Assembly: GCA_013396655.1 (NCBI GenBank)
Contig: WBMV01005072.1
Coordinates: forward strand, 62,001 to 126,000
Length of the DNA stretch: 64,000 nt
DNA from: Campylorhamphus procurvoides
Taxonomy: Eukaryota > Chordata > Aves > Passeriformes > Dendrocolaptidae
Direction of reading: 5' to 3'
Under the pieces are notes generated by a model that was not told the origin of the DNA, did not search any database, and worked only from the letters and a program-made list of their open reading frames with translations. Positions 25,681-36,700 of the stretch are shown one piece after another (position 1 is the stretch's first letter; the number at the start of each line of letters is the position of its first letter). The position numbers and the translations under genes were made by a program.

Positions 25681-26342
25681 ATCATAGAATCATTGAATGT
25701 TAAAGGGTTGGAATGGACCTTAAGGATCATTTAATCCCAAGCTCCCCTGCCATGGTCAGGGACACCTCCTGGTGGACCAGGTTGTTTAAGGCTTTATCCA
25801 CTCTGACCTTGAACACTAACAGGGCTTGGGCATCTACAACCTCCCGGGGTGATCTGTTCCAGTGTCTGAACACCCTCACAGTAAAAAAAAAATCCTTCTG
25901 AATTTCTAAACCTAAATCATAGTAATATCTGACATGTTTCCTCTCTTTATTTTGTACCCATTACTCCTTGCCTCATCACTACAGTTCCTGCTGAAGAGTC
26001 CCTTTCTGGCTTCCCAGTATGCCCCCTTCAGACCCTGGAATGTTGCTGTGAGGTTTCTACACAAACTTCTCTTCTCCAGGCTGAACTGCCCCAACTTTCT
26101 CAGCTTGTCTTTTAGGGGAGGTGCTCTAGTCCTCTTACCAACTTCATGGCCTTCTCTAGACTTGCTCATGTCCTTCTTACGTTGTGCGCACCAGAACTGT
26201 ATGCAGCACTGCAGGTGAGGTCTTACAAGAGCAGAGCAGAAGGACAGAAGCACCTCCCTTGACCTGTTGTCCACACTGTTTTGATTCAGCTTGCTTTCTT
26301 GGCAGCGACCACACATTGATAGATCATGCTGAGTTTTTCATG
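25681..26342 (-). mobile_element. CR1 LINE, 5'-truncated (ORF2 end and 3' UTR)
   Basis: A minus-strand copy of about 660 bp. Its 3' tail lies at 25681 (ATCATAGAATCATTGAATG on the plus strand), followed by GGGTTGGAATGGACCTTAAG and the usual 3' UTR blocks (CCTGCCATGGTCAGGGACAC, GGACCAGGTTG). From about 25912 to 26316 the minus strand keeps a 134-codon open frame matching the C-terminal end of CR1 ORF2, including ALVRPHLQCCIQFW, QRKKDM and LRKLGQFSLEKRSL. The reverse-transcriptase core is absent because of 5' truncation. Homology fades at about 26340, after the block that reads CATGCTGAGTTTTTCATGA on the plus strand. The copy is dead and non-coding. Confidence 0.93.
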
Positions 26343-26430
26343 AAAGAGATAAATCTAAAAAAACCATGCAAACAAACAAAAAAATAAAAACTCAACTAAC
26401 CAAACAAACAAATCCCAAACAACTATATAT
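26343..26430 (+). repeat. A-rich (CAAA/CCAA) low-complexity run
   Basis: An A-rich run with CAAACAAAC, AACCAAACAAAC and similar units directly beside the truncated 5' end of the CR1 copy. It may be an older simple repeat into which the element inserted. I saw no element body to the right. Confidence 0.65.
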
Positions 26431-27025
26431 ATGACCATTACATACCTTGAACAAATATTCCTTCCTCTACAACTTAATAGTCATACAGACATGCTCTGAC
26501 ACACAGCCCCTGTTGCTCATCCAGAAAAGCCAGCACAAACTTTCTTACCACGAAGGAGGCTTTGTCTCTTACGTTAGTTTTTTGGGGAGCTCTTGACTAT
26601 TGTCATTGCTGTCCACAAACAGGTGTCAGACACAAATGATGCCATGTCTCCTAAGGCTTCAGGCCAAAGATTTCTACACATCTACATCTGGAGCTGTCAA
26701 AGGTTACTAAATATTCTCCTTTATTTGTTCATCAGCATCGACCATTTAGTCATCACCCGGAGTCACATATGCTTTTGTGAGAACATTTGTCCTTAAGTAC
26801 CACTAACCTATTTTTAGTAATAGGCTTTTCAATGCCAGTTGAAAATTTATTCTTGGCTTTACAGTAATAACATTGACTGGAATGTTTTAAAAGCTTCTAA
26901 GTAACTGAGGGAATGTATTTGAGAGTGTTTATGACCTTGAATAATGGAGTTATTTCAATCAAAATTTTAGTATAAGCTTGGACAGTCAATTTCCAGGAAA
27001 AGTGACCTTTTAACAATGTTTCAAC
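26431..27025. other. Non-coding stretch
   Basis: Unique-looking sequence with a short chance frame at 26593-26796 and no recognised repeat. Confidence 0.45.
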
Positions 27026-27221
27026 TTAATCAACTGCAATTATTCTTCCAAGCACTTTATCAGAAAATACTTCTGTGATCATCTCCTGCTTTGACTCTTC
27101 CAATACACCACTCTTCATGTAAAAGAACCAAATGAGATCCTGGAACTGCTGAAACTGCAAAGCTTGGCACATTTCCCCAGGAAATCTAAATTCAAATCCT
27201 CTTGCCTGACTTTTGTTAACA
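27026..27221 (-). CDS. Candidate terminal exon, unknown protein
   Basis: On the minus strand a pyrimidine-rich stretch ending TTCATATTTTTAG (AG at 27223-27222) precedes an open frame that runs to TAA at 27028-27026. That is about 64 codons after the putative acceptor, which would be phase 2. A second possible acceptor (AAAGTCAG) lies about 15 nt further in. The peptide looks coding: mixed charge, few repeats, with segments such as GEMCQALQFQQFQDLIWF and LEESKQEMITEVFSDK. I do not recognise it. No upstream exon, poly-A signal or partner exon was identified, and an open frame of this length can arise by chance. It could also be a piece of a retrocopy. Confidence 0.22.
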
Positions 27222-28280
27222 CTAAAAATATGAAAGATTAAAAAGACCAGCTTACTAAATATTTGCTTTAGATTCAGCATTTAATACTTGCTAAGTTCTT
27301 GCCATTTTTTTGGAAATTGTCCAGTAGGATGTCACTGTATCTTTTATCAAGGTGTCAAAGCTGCAGATAATGAAGAAAGTCTTCTGAGTAATAATCTTAA
27401 GTAGCTACATAATGTGCAACAACTGATTATTTAATTAAAGCTGCCAGTGCCAGTACACTCTATATATGTACCAAATGTACATTAATTTGTCAGATGTATT
27501 AATTAAGAAAAGGAACAGTAAGGGAAGTCTACGCCATTTAGTGCATTTTGTGCCATATGTACCAATCAAGTCACATGCAAGAGTTGAAATTTCCCATGAC
27601 TCAGATTGGACAATGCTCATATTATTGTTGTTTTATTCATCATCAGAAGCAGTCTTTCCCCATTTTTCAGTCTTCTTTGGCACATGGTCATTTTGAATCA
27701 TGTTATTCCTTCCATAGCTACTGTCTCGGAGACTGTGCCAGGATCTGTCAGTAACTGACCTGCACTATCCCTCCTGCATTCTCCTCCTTTGTTCCTTTTT
27801 ATTGGCCATTTCAATGTGCGTATATTCTTGCCTTTTCTCTTTTGAAAGAATTCAGACTAGGTCTTCCTGTTCCCTAGGTTTTTCTCCTTCCTATTCTTTG
27901 CCACAGTGATCAAATCATAACTTTTTATTCATTTATTTCTTCACACTCTCTGTTAGAAGAAAGGAAATAAATCTAGGAAATCTTTTCAGAAACCTAGGAA
28001 ATCTTTTAATTGCCAAAAGAGAAACTTTTCACAAGGACACTCTTAACAATATTTTTCTGGTTTAAGATAAAATGACACATTTATTTCAAAACCAGAAAAA
28101 ACCATGTAGAACAGTCCTAGCTGCTTGGTCTGGAAAGAAGCAGTATGACCAAACACAAAAGCAAGCCTAGGTTTTCTGCTTCTTAAGTGAGTATATTTCC
28201 CTGAAGCTGTGACTTATATTCTTGGATTCTCAATTCAATCACAAGGATAATAAATGAGGTCTTAAAAACCTTCACAGAAT
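27222..28280. other. Non-coding stretch
   Basis: Unique-looking sequence. It contains a 14-bp exact direct repeat, CTAGGAAATCTTTT, starting at 27973 and again at 27994 (21-bp spacing). A small inverted repeat, ATGTAC/GTACAT, lies around 27466-27482. No ORF or element is supported. Confidence 0.45.
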
Positions 28281-28301
28281 AAAAATAATAATAATAAAAA
28301 T
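28281..28301 (+). repeat. (AAT)n short microsatellite
   Basis: About four and a half AAT units between A-rich flanks. Confidence 0.8.
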
Positions 28302-31300
28302 GTCCTGATCTGTTTAGTGGAAGTGCACTCCTTCTTAGATTACTGTACCTCAGTCTTTCTTTAAATCTTACTCATCCTTCTTATGATAGTTACATATTGC
28401 TCAACTCCCTAGAAAATACTTTTTTTCTTTAGATTTTATATGTCACTGTCTTTTGTCACGTGGTTTATTTACCCAATTCAGAAATAGAAAAGAGAGCTCG
28501 GGATTTCTAGAAAAGGCAAAAATATATTCTATATTAAAGTAATTCTAGGAAAATCAGAACGAAGAGAGGTAAAATCTTTTTTACAAGAAAAATGTATTTG
28601 AAACATTAAGGTAAGATTTTCTGTTCACTGTCCCTTCGTGAACCTATAAGCCCCAAAGCTCTTTTTCCTGGCTATATCAGTTGGTGTAATACAGGACATT
28701 ATGTCTCCTTTCAAAATTCTGTCTGCTGGAACTATTAGACCAATACAGCAACTTCACTGAAACTCATTTATGGAGAAGTAATGCTCAGAACAACACTTCA
28801 AGGGCAACACAGACTGCAGTGTCTGTGATGATGTTTGTACCTTCAACCATCTTTTAAAATGAAAAGTCTTTCATAACATCAAATAACTCAGATAATTCAG
28901 ACATAAATGTAAATTAGTTGCCCATGAGAAATCTGCTTAGAGTTGCAAAAGTTGATACACATGCAAAGCATCTTTTCCAGTGATAAATACAAGTTATATA
29001 ATAAATTTACCAGTACTTTTCCTAATATCACTGTCCAAAAAGAAAGCAATCCCATTGCCATTTGGCATAATGAAATCATTTATTCTGTATAAATTGAGAA
29101 CAGACACTTCTAGTCTGATTCATCTGAGTTCCTTTAAAAATCTATTTCAGTGAGAGAAGAATTGACTATATTCACAAATCTACCATAATAATAGTGGTAC
29201 GCCTATACAATTAACTGAAAACAGATGTCCACCAATTTAGTCAGATTAATCCCATCCATGGTGACAAATTTCATCTTAAAAGTATCTTCAGAATAAAATT
29301 TTCCTGCTGTTTATAAATGCCATGTTGAATGATAATTTAGGACAGTTTTGGATTAGCATTTCAAATAATTAAACTGTGTTAGCAATGAGAGTTATATTTA
29401 TAAAATTTTGCTAGTTTGGTATTGTAATCCACCTCTTGCAAATAATTAGACATAAGAAATGTGGAATTAATTCCCAGGAAGCACAGTGGTTGTTGTCTTC
29501 ACTTATATAATTTAACCGGATGTAACAGTAAGCTATAGGGACCTCCAAAAGTAGTCTGAAGTTAATTTGCAATGCTTCTCTATATTAGAAGAAGAATACA
29601 TGGATTTGTCCACAGTATTTTCCAGGCCTCCCCATGCTCAATGCCATGGTGCTATTATGAGCCACTTGGCTTCATTCCCATTGTTTAGATAGGGAAGACA
29701 GAACTTCTTTGAGAAACTACGCCTTTAGACTCAGTGAGAAATATAAGAGCTGGCAGATGTCTCCAGAGAGCTCTTCCACCTTCAACATCCCTGTAGTGCA
29801 TGTGTATTGTTTGCTCTCAGCTGAAGAAAATCTCTTTGGAAAAATAATGATAAAATACCTCCCTGTCCTAAAATGTATTTTCCTGTTATAAAAATATTTT
29901 TTATATAAATTCCTGAAGTTTCACTGTTATGTGTTCTTTTATATAGCCTTGTTTTATAGATGTGCTCTCAATAACTTCTAGGAAAGGTACTACACAGCTG
30001 AGGTACTGTGATGAAAAGTGTCAAGACAGACTAGTAGGTCAGAATTTCTAATAGATATAGTAAAATTTCCTTTCATAAATTTTTTAAAAGGGCATTTAAA
30101 ACAGCTTTAGACATTGCTTCAGTGAATGCCACATTCCCCTGACCCTAGAAATCATTTTTAAGCAACTAATTCTCTGACTCATTCTTTTTTGTTTTGTTCC
30201 TTTTTATACTAATATAACATTTGTGTGCAAAATGGCATAAATATTTTGGAATTAATGTCTGAAAGAGATGAGTCCTTTCAGCTTAAAATGAAGAGTATCA
30301 GTTTGTGCCCAGTGTTTTTCTGAAAGTTTCAGAATCCTTTTTATGATATAATCAAAAATTATAATCGTGTCATTATGCATAATTACTCTACACCATTACA
30401 TCACGTAATTGGATCAGTTCAAGTTCTAATTGCACAGTTAGAAATATTTGCTATAAGTATGTTTGGGATATAATTACACTAATTTCTTAATTCTAGGACC
30501 CACGGAGTCCAAATTTTGTATGATGAAAGTTTATTTTTGTGGTCCTATCTTACAGCAGGAAAAACTTAAAATGGTATTTCAGTTGTATAACAGTCCATAT
30601 TTGTTTTCCCCAGTACAGTATTAATCTCTATTTGCATTTGTGATGCTCTAAATTCTACTCTTATTTTTAAAGATTAGAACATTACTTGGTCCACAGCAAT
30701 GTTAAACCTGGTTATACAGACCACCTCGGCCACTGGTCTAAAAATGAAAAATAATCAAGTGCAGTGGTTAGCACATGGCAAAAAGCAGATGGACAGAGAC
30801 CAGCAGGACCAGAGCCAGCTGGTGTGTAAGGAGCAGGGTCTGCCTCAGTCTTATGAGGAAGCCAGTTCAGAGAAACTGATGTGGAGTTGCTGGGAAACCA
30901 TTAATATCCTGGTTCTTAATGAAACATCTGTGGGTGGGCTGTGGCAGCTCAGGCACCACCTGGAATGTTGCCAGCTTTAGAAGACCAGAAGTCATCAGTC
31001 AGATGGCAAAAAGTCTGACAGCGACCTTATGATATTGGCATTAGAAATAATCAGATTATGTTTTCTATTCTGTCTTTTGAATTTTAAATGACCACCTTTT
31101 CTGTTCTAACACTAATTGGTATATGATGATTTCAGGTTGAAAAGTCAATAAGGTACAACTTTCCATATCTCTTCCACTTGTTCTTTAAGCTAGTGGAACT
31201 TCAACAATTTAATTTTATTATCTTGAGTATTCCTATTTCTCCTTATGTCTATAGCAGGTATTAGAAAATGCTTACCATACATTCACAAAAACATAAAAAT

Positions 31301-31517
31301 ATTCTTTTATTTATTATTTTCATTTCTGATATATTAAAAATAGTGCTCAGCCTAACCTTGGAGAAAGTAACAACATCAGAAATACATAAAATTTCCAACA
31401 GTAACAAATTTATGTATTAAAAATTGACATCATCTTCCTGTAAGCAAATCCCCAAATAACTTCAAGTCAGAGTGGTCTTCTGTTGGAGCATATGTGAAAG
31501 AAATGGGTACTTCACCC
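28302..31517. other. AT-rich non-coding stretch
   Basis: Unique-looking sequence. The segment 30360-30480 is rich in homeodomain- and POU-like motifs (an ATTATGCATAAT palindrome at 30372-30383, then CACGTAATTGG and CTAATTGCAC) and could be a conserved non-coding element. The segment 30680-30990 is more GC-rich and has a 93-codon plus-strand frame that I do not recognise. Nothing firmer can be said. Confidence 0.4.
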
Positions 31518-31620
31518 AGAATCACATGAAATCACAGACTTTTTAAGTTCAGAAGGGGCCCCTGGAGACTGTCCAGAAGTACCAATATGCTGCTTCCTGT
31601 ACTAAGAGGGAACAATATGC
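31518..31620 (-). mobile_element. Probable CR1 LINE 3' tail, diverged
   Basis: The plus strand shows CAGAATCACATGAAATCACAG, then TTTAAGTTCAGAAGGGGCCC and CTGGAGACTGTCCAGAAGTA. This corresponds to the CR1 tail repeat, the GTTGGAAGGGGCC block and the CTGGAGA..GTCTAGT block of avian CR1 in minus orientation. It is more diverged than the other copies and only about 100 bp long, so I am less sure of it. Confidence 0.6.
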
Positions 31621-31646
31621 CTCAACTTCATTCTGCAGAACTGAAG

Positions 31647-31750
31647 TTTTCTTTTTCTTTCCTTGTACACAACCTGCTGTTCTAGCCCTACTTTTTCATT
31701 CTTCTTTCTTTCTTTTTTCTTTTTCTTTCCTCGTATACATGGGTCCTGCT
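31647..31750 (+). repeat. Pyrimidine-rich tract with a diverged internal duplication
   Basis: A TTTTCTTTTTCTTTCC run occurs at about 31647 and again at about 31716. Both are followed by similar words (TTGTACACAACCTGCT and TCGTATACATGGGTCCTGCT), suggesting a local duplication with a period of about 70 bp. Between them lies (CTTT)n. This is a simple repeat region. Confidence 0.6.
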
Positions 31751-32840
31751 TACACTTGGTGCTGTCCAATTATATTTGATGTTAGAATTACTTTTCAAGA
31801 TTTGGTGACTATTTCTATGTAATAGATGCTGTTTATTATAATTGAGTGTTCAAGCACAGGACAATCATCATGTAAAGAAGAATTTAATTTTACTCCTTTC
31901 TAGGAAGCCTAAAGAAAGCAAAAATTTTTCCATTGGTCTTTGCATCAGCTACTCAATATTCTTTCTTAAAAGAATTTTGCCTTAACCTGCCATCTCTATT
32001 TCCTTTCTTACCATCTCTAGCAGTAGCACCAAGTTTCTGCTTTGCTGCTACTGTGATGGGTCCAACCCATGAACCAAGGACATGTGGAAGCATAAGAAAC
32101 CACCTGTGCCTCCAGCTCCCCTCTCTATAGCTCTCTGGTCTGTCAGACACCAGGAAAATCAACATTTTTTGCCTTTTCCTACCAGCATGAAGATCTTCCA
32201 GCCAAGTGGTGCATAAACATTACTCCTAGGAGGGTCTGGGTCCCAGCATCAGTGACTGTGATCCTTTACAGCCACCACACAGAGCATGCAAGGAAAATCA
32301 AAGTGGCACTGCAGGAGATCACAATATGACTTCAGAGAAAGGAGCTTATCCTGCCATTGTGCTATTTGTATCCTCATGTTTGTCATCTCAGGTTGGTGTT
32401 ACATGTGAATAATTAAATTGATAAGAGAAAATATCTTCCCTTTATGGAGTTATAATAATTAATCAAGGTAGACTTGGTTAAGGCAAAGGCTATTACTGAA
32501 ATTTCTTGATACTGGTAGATTTATGTATATTAATATGCATTTATTTAAATGCATAGAAAACAATAAATAAAATAATGACAGTGTTTGTGCAGCTGGATAA
32601 GAAATTTTTTTTCCTGCCAAATTAAACAGAAAAAATCTGTTCTGAATCTACTTTTGATTTATTTTTTTTTCCTCATAATTACCATCTTATGTAATGGATT
32701 GCAAATCCTAAAAGAAATAAAACTCTGCATCTATGAAACTTTGTGTTTTGTACCATAATTAAAGGACAATAAGTATAGAACAAGACTGCCCAAGGTAATA
32801 AATAACATTTTCAGGTAATTAAATACCACTTACTTTCCAG
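31751..32840. other. Non-coding stretch
   Basis: Overlapping open frames on both strands at 31933-32165 (65-70 codons) carry no recognised domain. The segment 31990-32330 is somewhat more GC-rich than its surroundings. No named repeat was recognised. Confidence 0.4.
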
Positions 32841-33083
32841 GGGGAGGAAGGGAGGAGGGAAGGCAGATAGACAGGAAGGAAGAAAAGAAAAAGTAAAAAA
32901 GAAAAAAAGAAAAGAAAAGAAAAGAAAAGAAAAGAAAAGAAAAGAAAAGAAAAGAAAAGAAAAGAAAAGAAAAGAAAAGAGAAAAGAAAAGAGAAAAGAA
33001 AAGAAAATTATGAAAGGAAAATTAAAAAAGAAAGGGCAGGAGTCTGGGGAGGGGGAACAGAGGAGGGAGGAGAGGAAAGAAAA
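32841..33083 (+). repeat. Homopurine tract with (AAAAG)n microsatellite
   Basis: About 240 nt, almost all purine on the plus strand. It starts with GGGAGGAAGG-type units, passes into A-rich DNA and then into about 14 uninterrupted GAAAA units (about 32909-32980). Interrupted GAAAAG units follow to about 33006, and then GGGGAGGGGG/GAGGAGGGAGG to 33083. Long homopurine mirror repeats of this kind can form triplex (H-DNA) and are prone to length change. The perfect core makes it a likely polymorphic locus. Confidence 0.95.
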
Positions 33084-33680
33084 TATCCCAGCAAGGAGTG
33101 GCTACAAATATTGGCATCAATAGGAAACTATGAAAGCATCTTTAGACAAAGTGAATATACTACTGCTGTGGATTTTGCTGTGTCTGTAATGTACTGTATC
33201 AAATCACTTGAATAAGGAGAAGTCCACTTGCTTCTGGGAATGAAACCACTGCCTGAAAAGATATCACTTAAGATAAAATAAGTACAGAACCATACAAAAC
33301 AAAAATTGAATCTGGTAAATGCTGATTTTTCTGTATTGTTCTTTAGATTTCATCTGTAATAGAAGTTAAAAAACATTTGACTTTGCACAATGGAGGTTCC
33401 ATTTAGAGTTTCTACTGCTTTTAGATTCTGGGTTGATGTTGAAACCACACAGGGGATTCTTCAATCTATTTGGTTTATTCAGGTGAAATCATGCCCACAA
33501 TTCTACATTAATTAAGTACCCAAATCACTTAAGAAGCTATTGCCCTCTAATTTCTTTTGGTTACTTCACAGTATTCTTGTAATGTGAAACAAAGGGAAGG
33601 GAAATGACCTTTAGAATGCAAGCATTATGGATCAGGAGATAGTGATGTTGTTTCTTAGCTAATAAAGGTAAGACAGACTG
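33084..33680. other. Non-coding stretch
   Basis: Unique-looking sequence with nothing recognised. Confidence 0.45.
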
Positions 33681-33740
33681 GTTTGTTTCCTTTTTAAGTG
33701 TATGACTCCAGTTTGTTCCCTGTGTAAGTGTATGATTCCC
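33681..33740 (+). repeat. 30-bp tandem duplication
   Basis: Positions 33681-33710 and 33711-33740 align without gaps, with 5 mismatches in 30. Both begin GTTTGTT and share TAAGTGTATGA. A minus-strand open frame (33561-33758) shows the duplication as two similar 10-residue blocks, but the frame has no other sign of being a gene. Confidence 0.85.
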
Positions 33741-36700
33741 TGGATCTTTACTCCCCAATATTCTTGTCTGAAGCTCACATATAAATAGTACCTAATAAGT
33801 AACTGATATCTTTAGTAGATGGACTTGATGAGCAATTAATTGTTTTCTGTTAGGCTATAACTATTATAGTTTGTTGCTTTTATTAATATTCCATCTAGAA
33901 ATCCTGAAGGCCCATTATATAAGTTATTATACAAACTCATAGAATGAACAAGTCATTGAGAGGAGTTTACACTTTAAATGTACACAACAATGGGTAAGAA
34001 AGGAAACGGAAGAAGCTGTGGTCTAAAAAAGATTCACAGCACTGGCAAAAATAGAACTGTCATTGTCTTTCTCCAGGCTTTTCTCTATTGTGTCCTATAG
34101 TCTATCTGATTTTAATGTGGTTTTTATTTTCCCTTAGAATTAAGTGAACTCCAAATTTGCCATTAAAATTAACCTTGTGAAGGAACATGGTATGAAGTAC
34201 AAGAAAAATGTGAGGATAAATTGTTTTCAATTAAGGATAAACCTCCATCATACAGTCCAAATGTAATTACAAACAATAAAAGTGTTCTCTTTAGTCCTAA
34301 GCAGCCTTCTCAAGAGGGCTCACATGAAAGGCAGAAGAACCTGAAAATGATAATCAATATCCAGACAGACAATAAAAATCCCGAATATTTCATCTGAAAT
34401 AGTATTCAGAAAAAAAATGCTCTGAGAGATGGAAGCAGAGCAGTAGGTTGATAATTTTTACCCTCAGCAGAGGTACAGCATATGGAAATCTAGATTAAAG
34501 CTTTCAGAAAGGATGTTGGCTTTGCTGACTTTTTAAATAGGCTTGTTTTTCAGCTTTTGTAATTCTGTTGGGCTGCCAAACATGGTGGCAAGCTACCAAC
34601 AATACTAATAGTCTAGCTGTCTACAAGATGCAATAGCGATCCTAATTAAGACCTGCAAGTGAAAGCACCAGCAGTTGAATGCAAATTGCAAAATTCAGTT
34701 GGTTATTTATATAAGAATGAAAATTCTCTTCTCTTGATTAAATTCGTCTTTAGAGGCTGAATTTGTAATTGACCGTTTCTCCGGTATTTTGAGAACAGTA
34801 ATTAGAATGAGCAGCTTGAACTTCTTTTATTTGAGAGAAAAATCATCAAAACTAGCATAGTTACAAGACTCTCCACGACATGTAAATGACACTAATAATA
34901 TTTCTAAATGTTTCAATTGATCTCTGGTTTTGAATGACACAGAAATCAAACTTTCATTTTCTTTTAGACCCTGCAGACATAGAAAGTAGGAATTACTTCA
35001 AAGAACACAGTGACTATGAGATTTAAAGTCTGATTTCAAAAGAGGCCGTTTATGCTCTCCAGTAACTAGCAACTCTCAGTAGACCCTGCACCTGATGAGC
35101 AGATTTATAGCCTGCCAACATATTATATAAAAATCTTGTTTTGATCTTTGTGTACTGAAATTTATTTCAGCTGGTACTAATTACACCAGAACTTCCATGA
35201 CAAAAGATGGCATATTTTATCAAATGCAGCTAAAAACAGAAATATCACAGTTTAGAACTAATCATGTTGTTTAACCATAGGCCTTTCACAGAGATCATCT
35301 CCAATTTTGGCTCCTACTGTTGCTTGAGGCAGGTGTGAGAATGGACTTTGGACCTGTAGCACTACCAAAAGCTGACATATGCTGGAGGAATTCTGAGACT
35401 TGTCAGCTTCTTTGATGGCATCACCCACACAAAACAGATGGAAATGTGGTTGTGAAATTCCTATACGTTGATTTCCTGTGTGGTATCATCTAACTAAACA
35501 AATAAGAACTTCTAAGCCATATGGTCCTTCAACTGGCTCTTCACTTCTTACACTAAGGGAAGGAGAAAAGAGAGCTTTACTATAAAATACTGATCTGAAA
35601 ATCCTTTTTGAGAAGGTGCTGTTAAGTTTATTTCCTCATGAAGGAAAAAAAAAAAAACAACTGAAAGAACAGCAATACTGCATACTGGTTTTAACAAGGA
35701 CAGCTGGGGACTGTTTTTTCCTTGCAATGGCTCTGTATCATATTTTTAGAGCTAGAGAAGTTTAGAATCTGGCTAAGTATATGCAGAACGTAGTAAGTTC
35801 CCCTAAATTCAGAAATTGATATGCTAGCATAATTCAATTCAACATATTGATTCTGATTCTGATTCATTTTAGCTTAATCTGAATAGGACAGAATTCTTAA
35901 GGCAGAGATTACTTTTTCACACTTTTTTAACTTGTTTCTTTTTGAGTGAAGGGGACAAATGATACCAAAATTCCTGGGTGTTTTTTTTGTGAGGAAAAGA
36001 TTGTCAAAGAAAAGAATTAAGTTAGTCAAGAATTAAATTTTGCTTGTTGTCAGACATTGAAGCTCTTTTCTGTAAGTACTGTGACTGCATCTTTCAGTGG
36101 TCAAGTAGCCTTACAAATATTGGACTGAGGCACCTTCTCTTTATAAGCAAACAGGCCTTGAAGTTAATTTGTTTTTGTTTAGACTGAGAAGTCAGCAGCT
36201 ATGACATGCTCTCCTGTTGGATGTCTGACTCTATTACAACTTGCCTGTTACTAAATAAAATCCCTTTTATTAGTTTATTTTGAATGTGAATCCCTGGCTA
36301 TGGTGAAGGCAAATCTGATATAATGGCTCATTGGAATTCAGGAAAACATTCTCTCTCGCTCCATTTTCGTGTCTTCTGGGATGAGCACTGCTGGTGACCT
36401 GCCTTATCTGGATGTTTATTGTTTTTGACCATACAGTGTTCACTTCTCTTCCTGCAGTACAAGGCAAGTTGCATAGACAGGGTCACTCAAAGTTCTTTCA
36501 CTGTGGTTGCAGTTAACAGAATTAGTCCATAATTTTTCTGATTGTTATCACAGAAACACTGAAATATCAACAAATATTTAGGATACAGTGTTATGTTCTG
36601 AAGAATGACCAGAAGCCACCACATAGTCCCTCTTGAAAAGCCTGAGGTGAAAAGATATAAAGCCAGAAGATTATGAGGGAGCAGATGATAGCTGGCCAAC

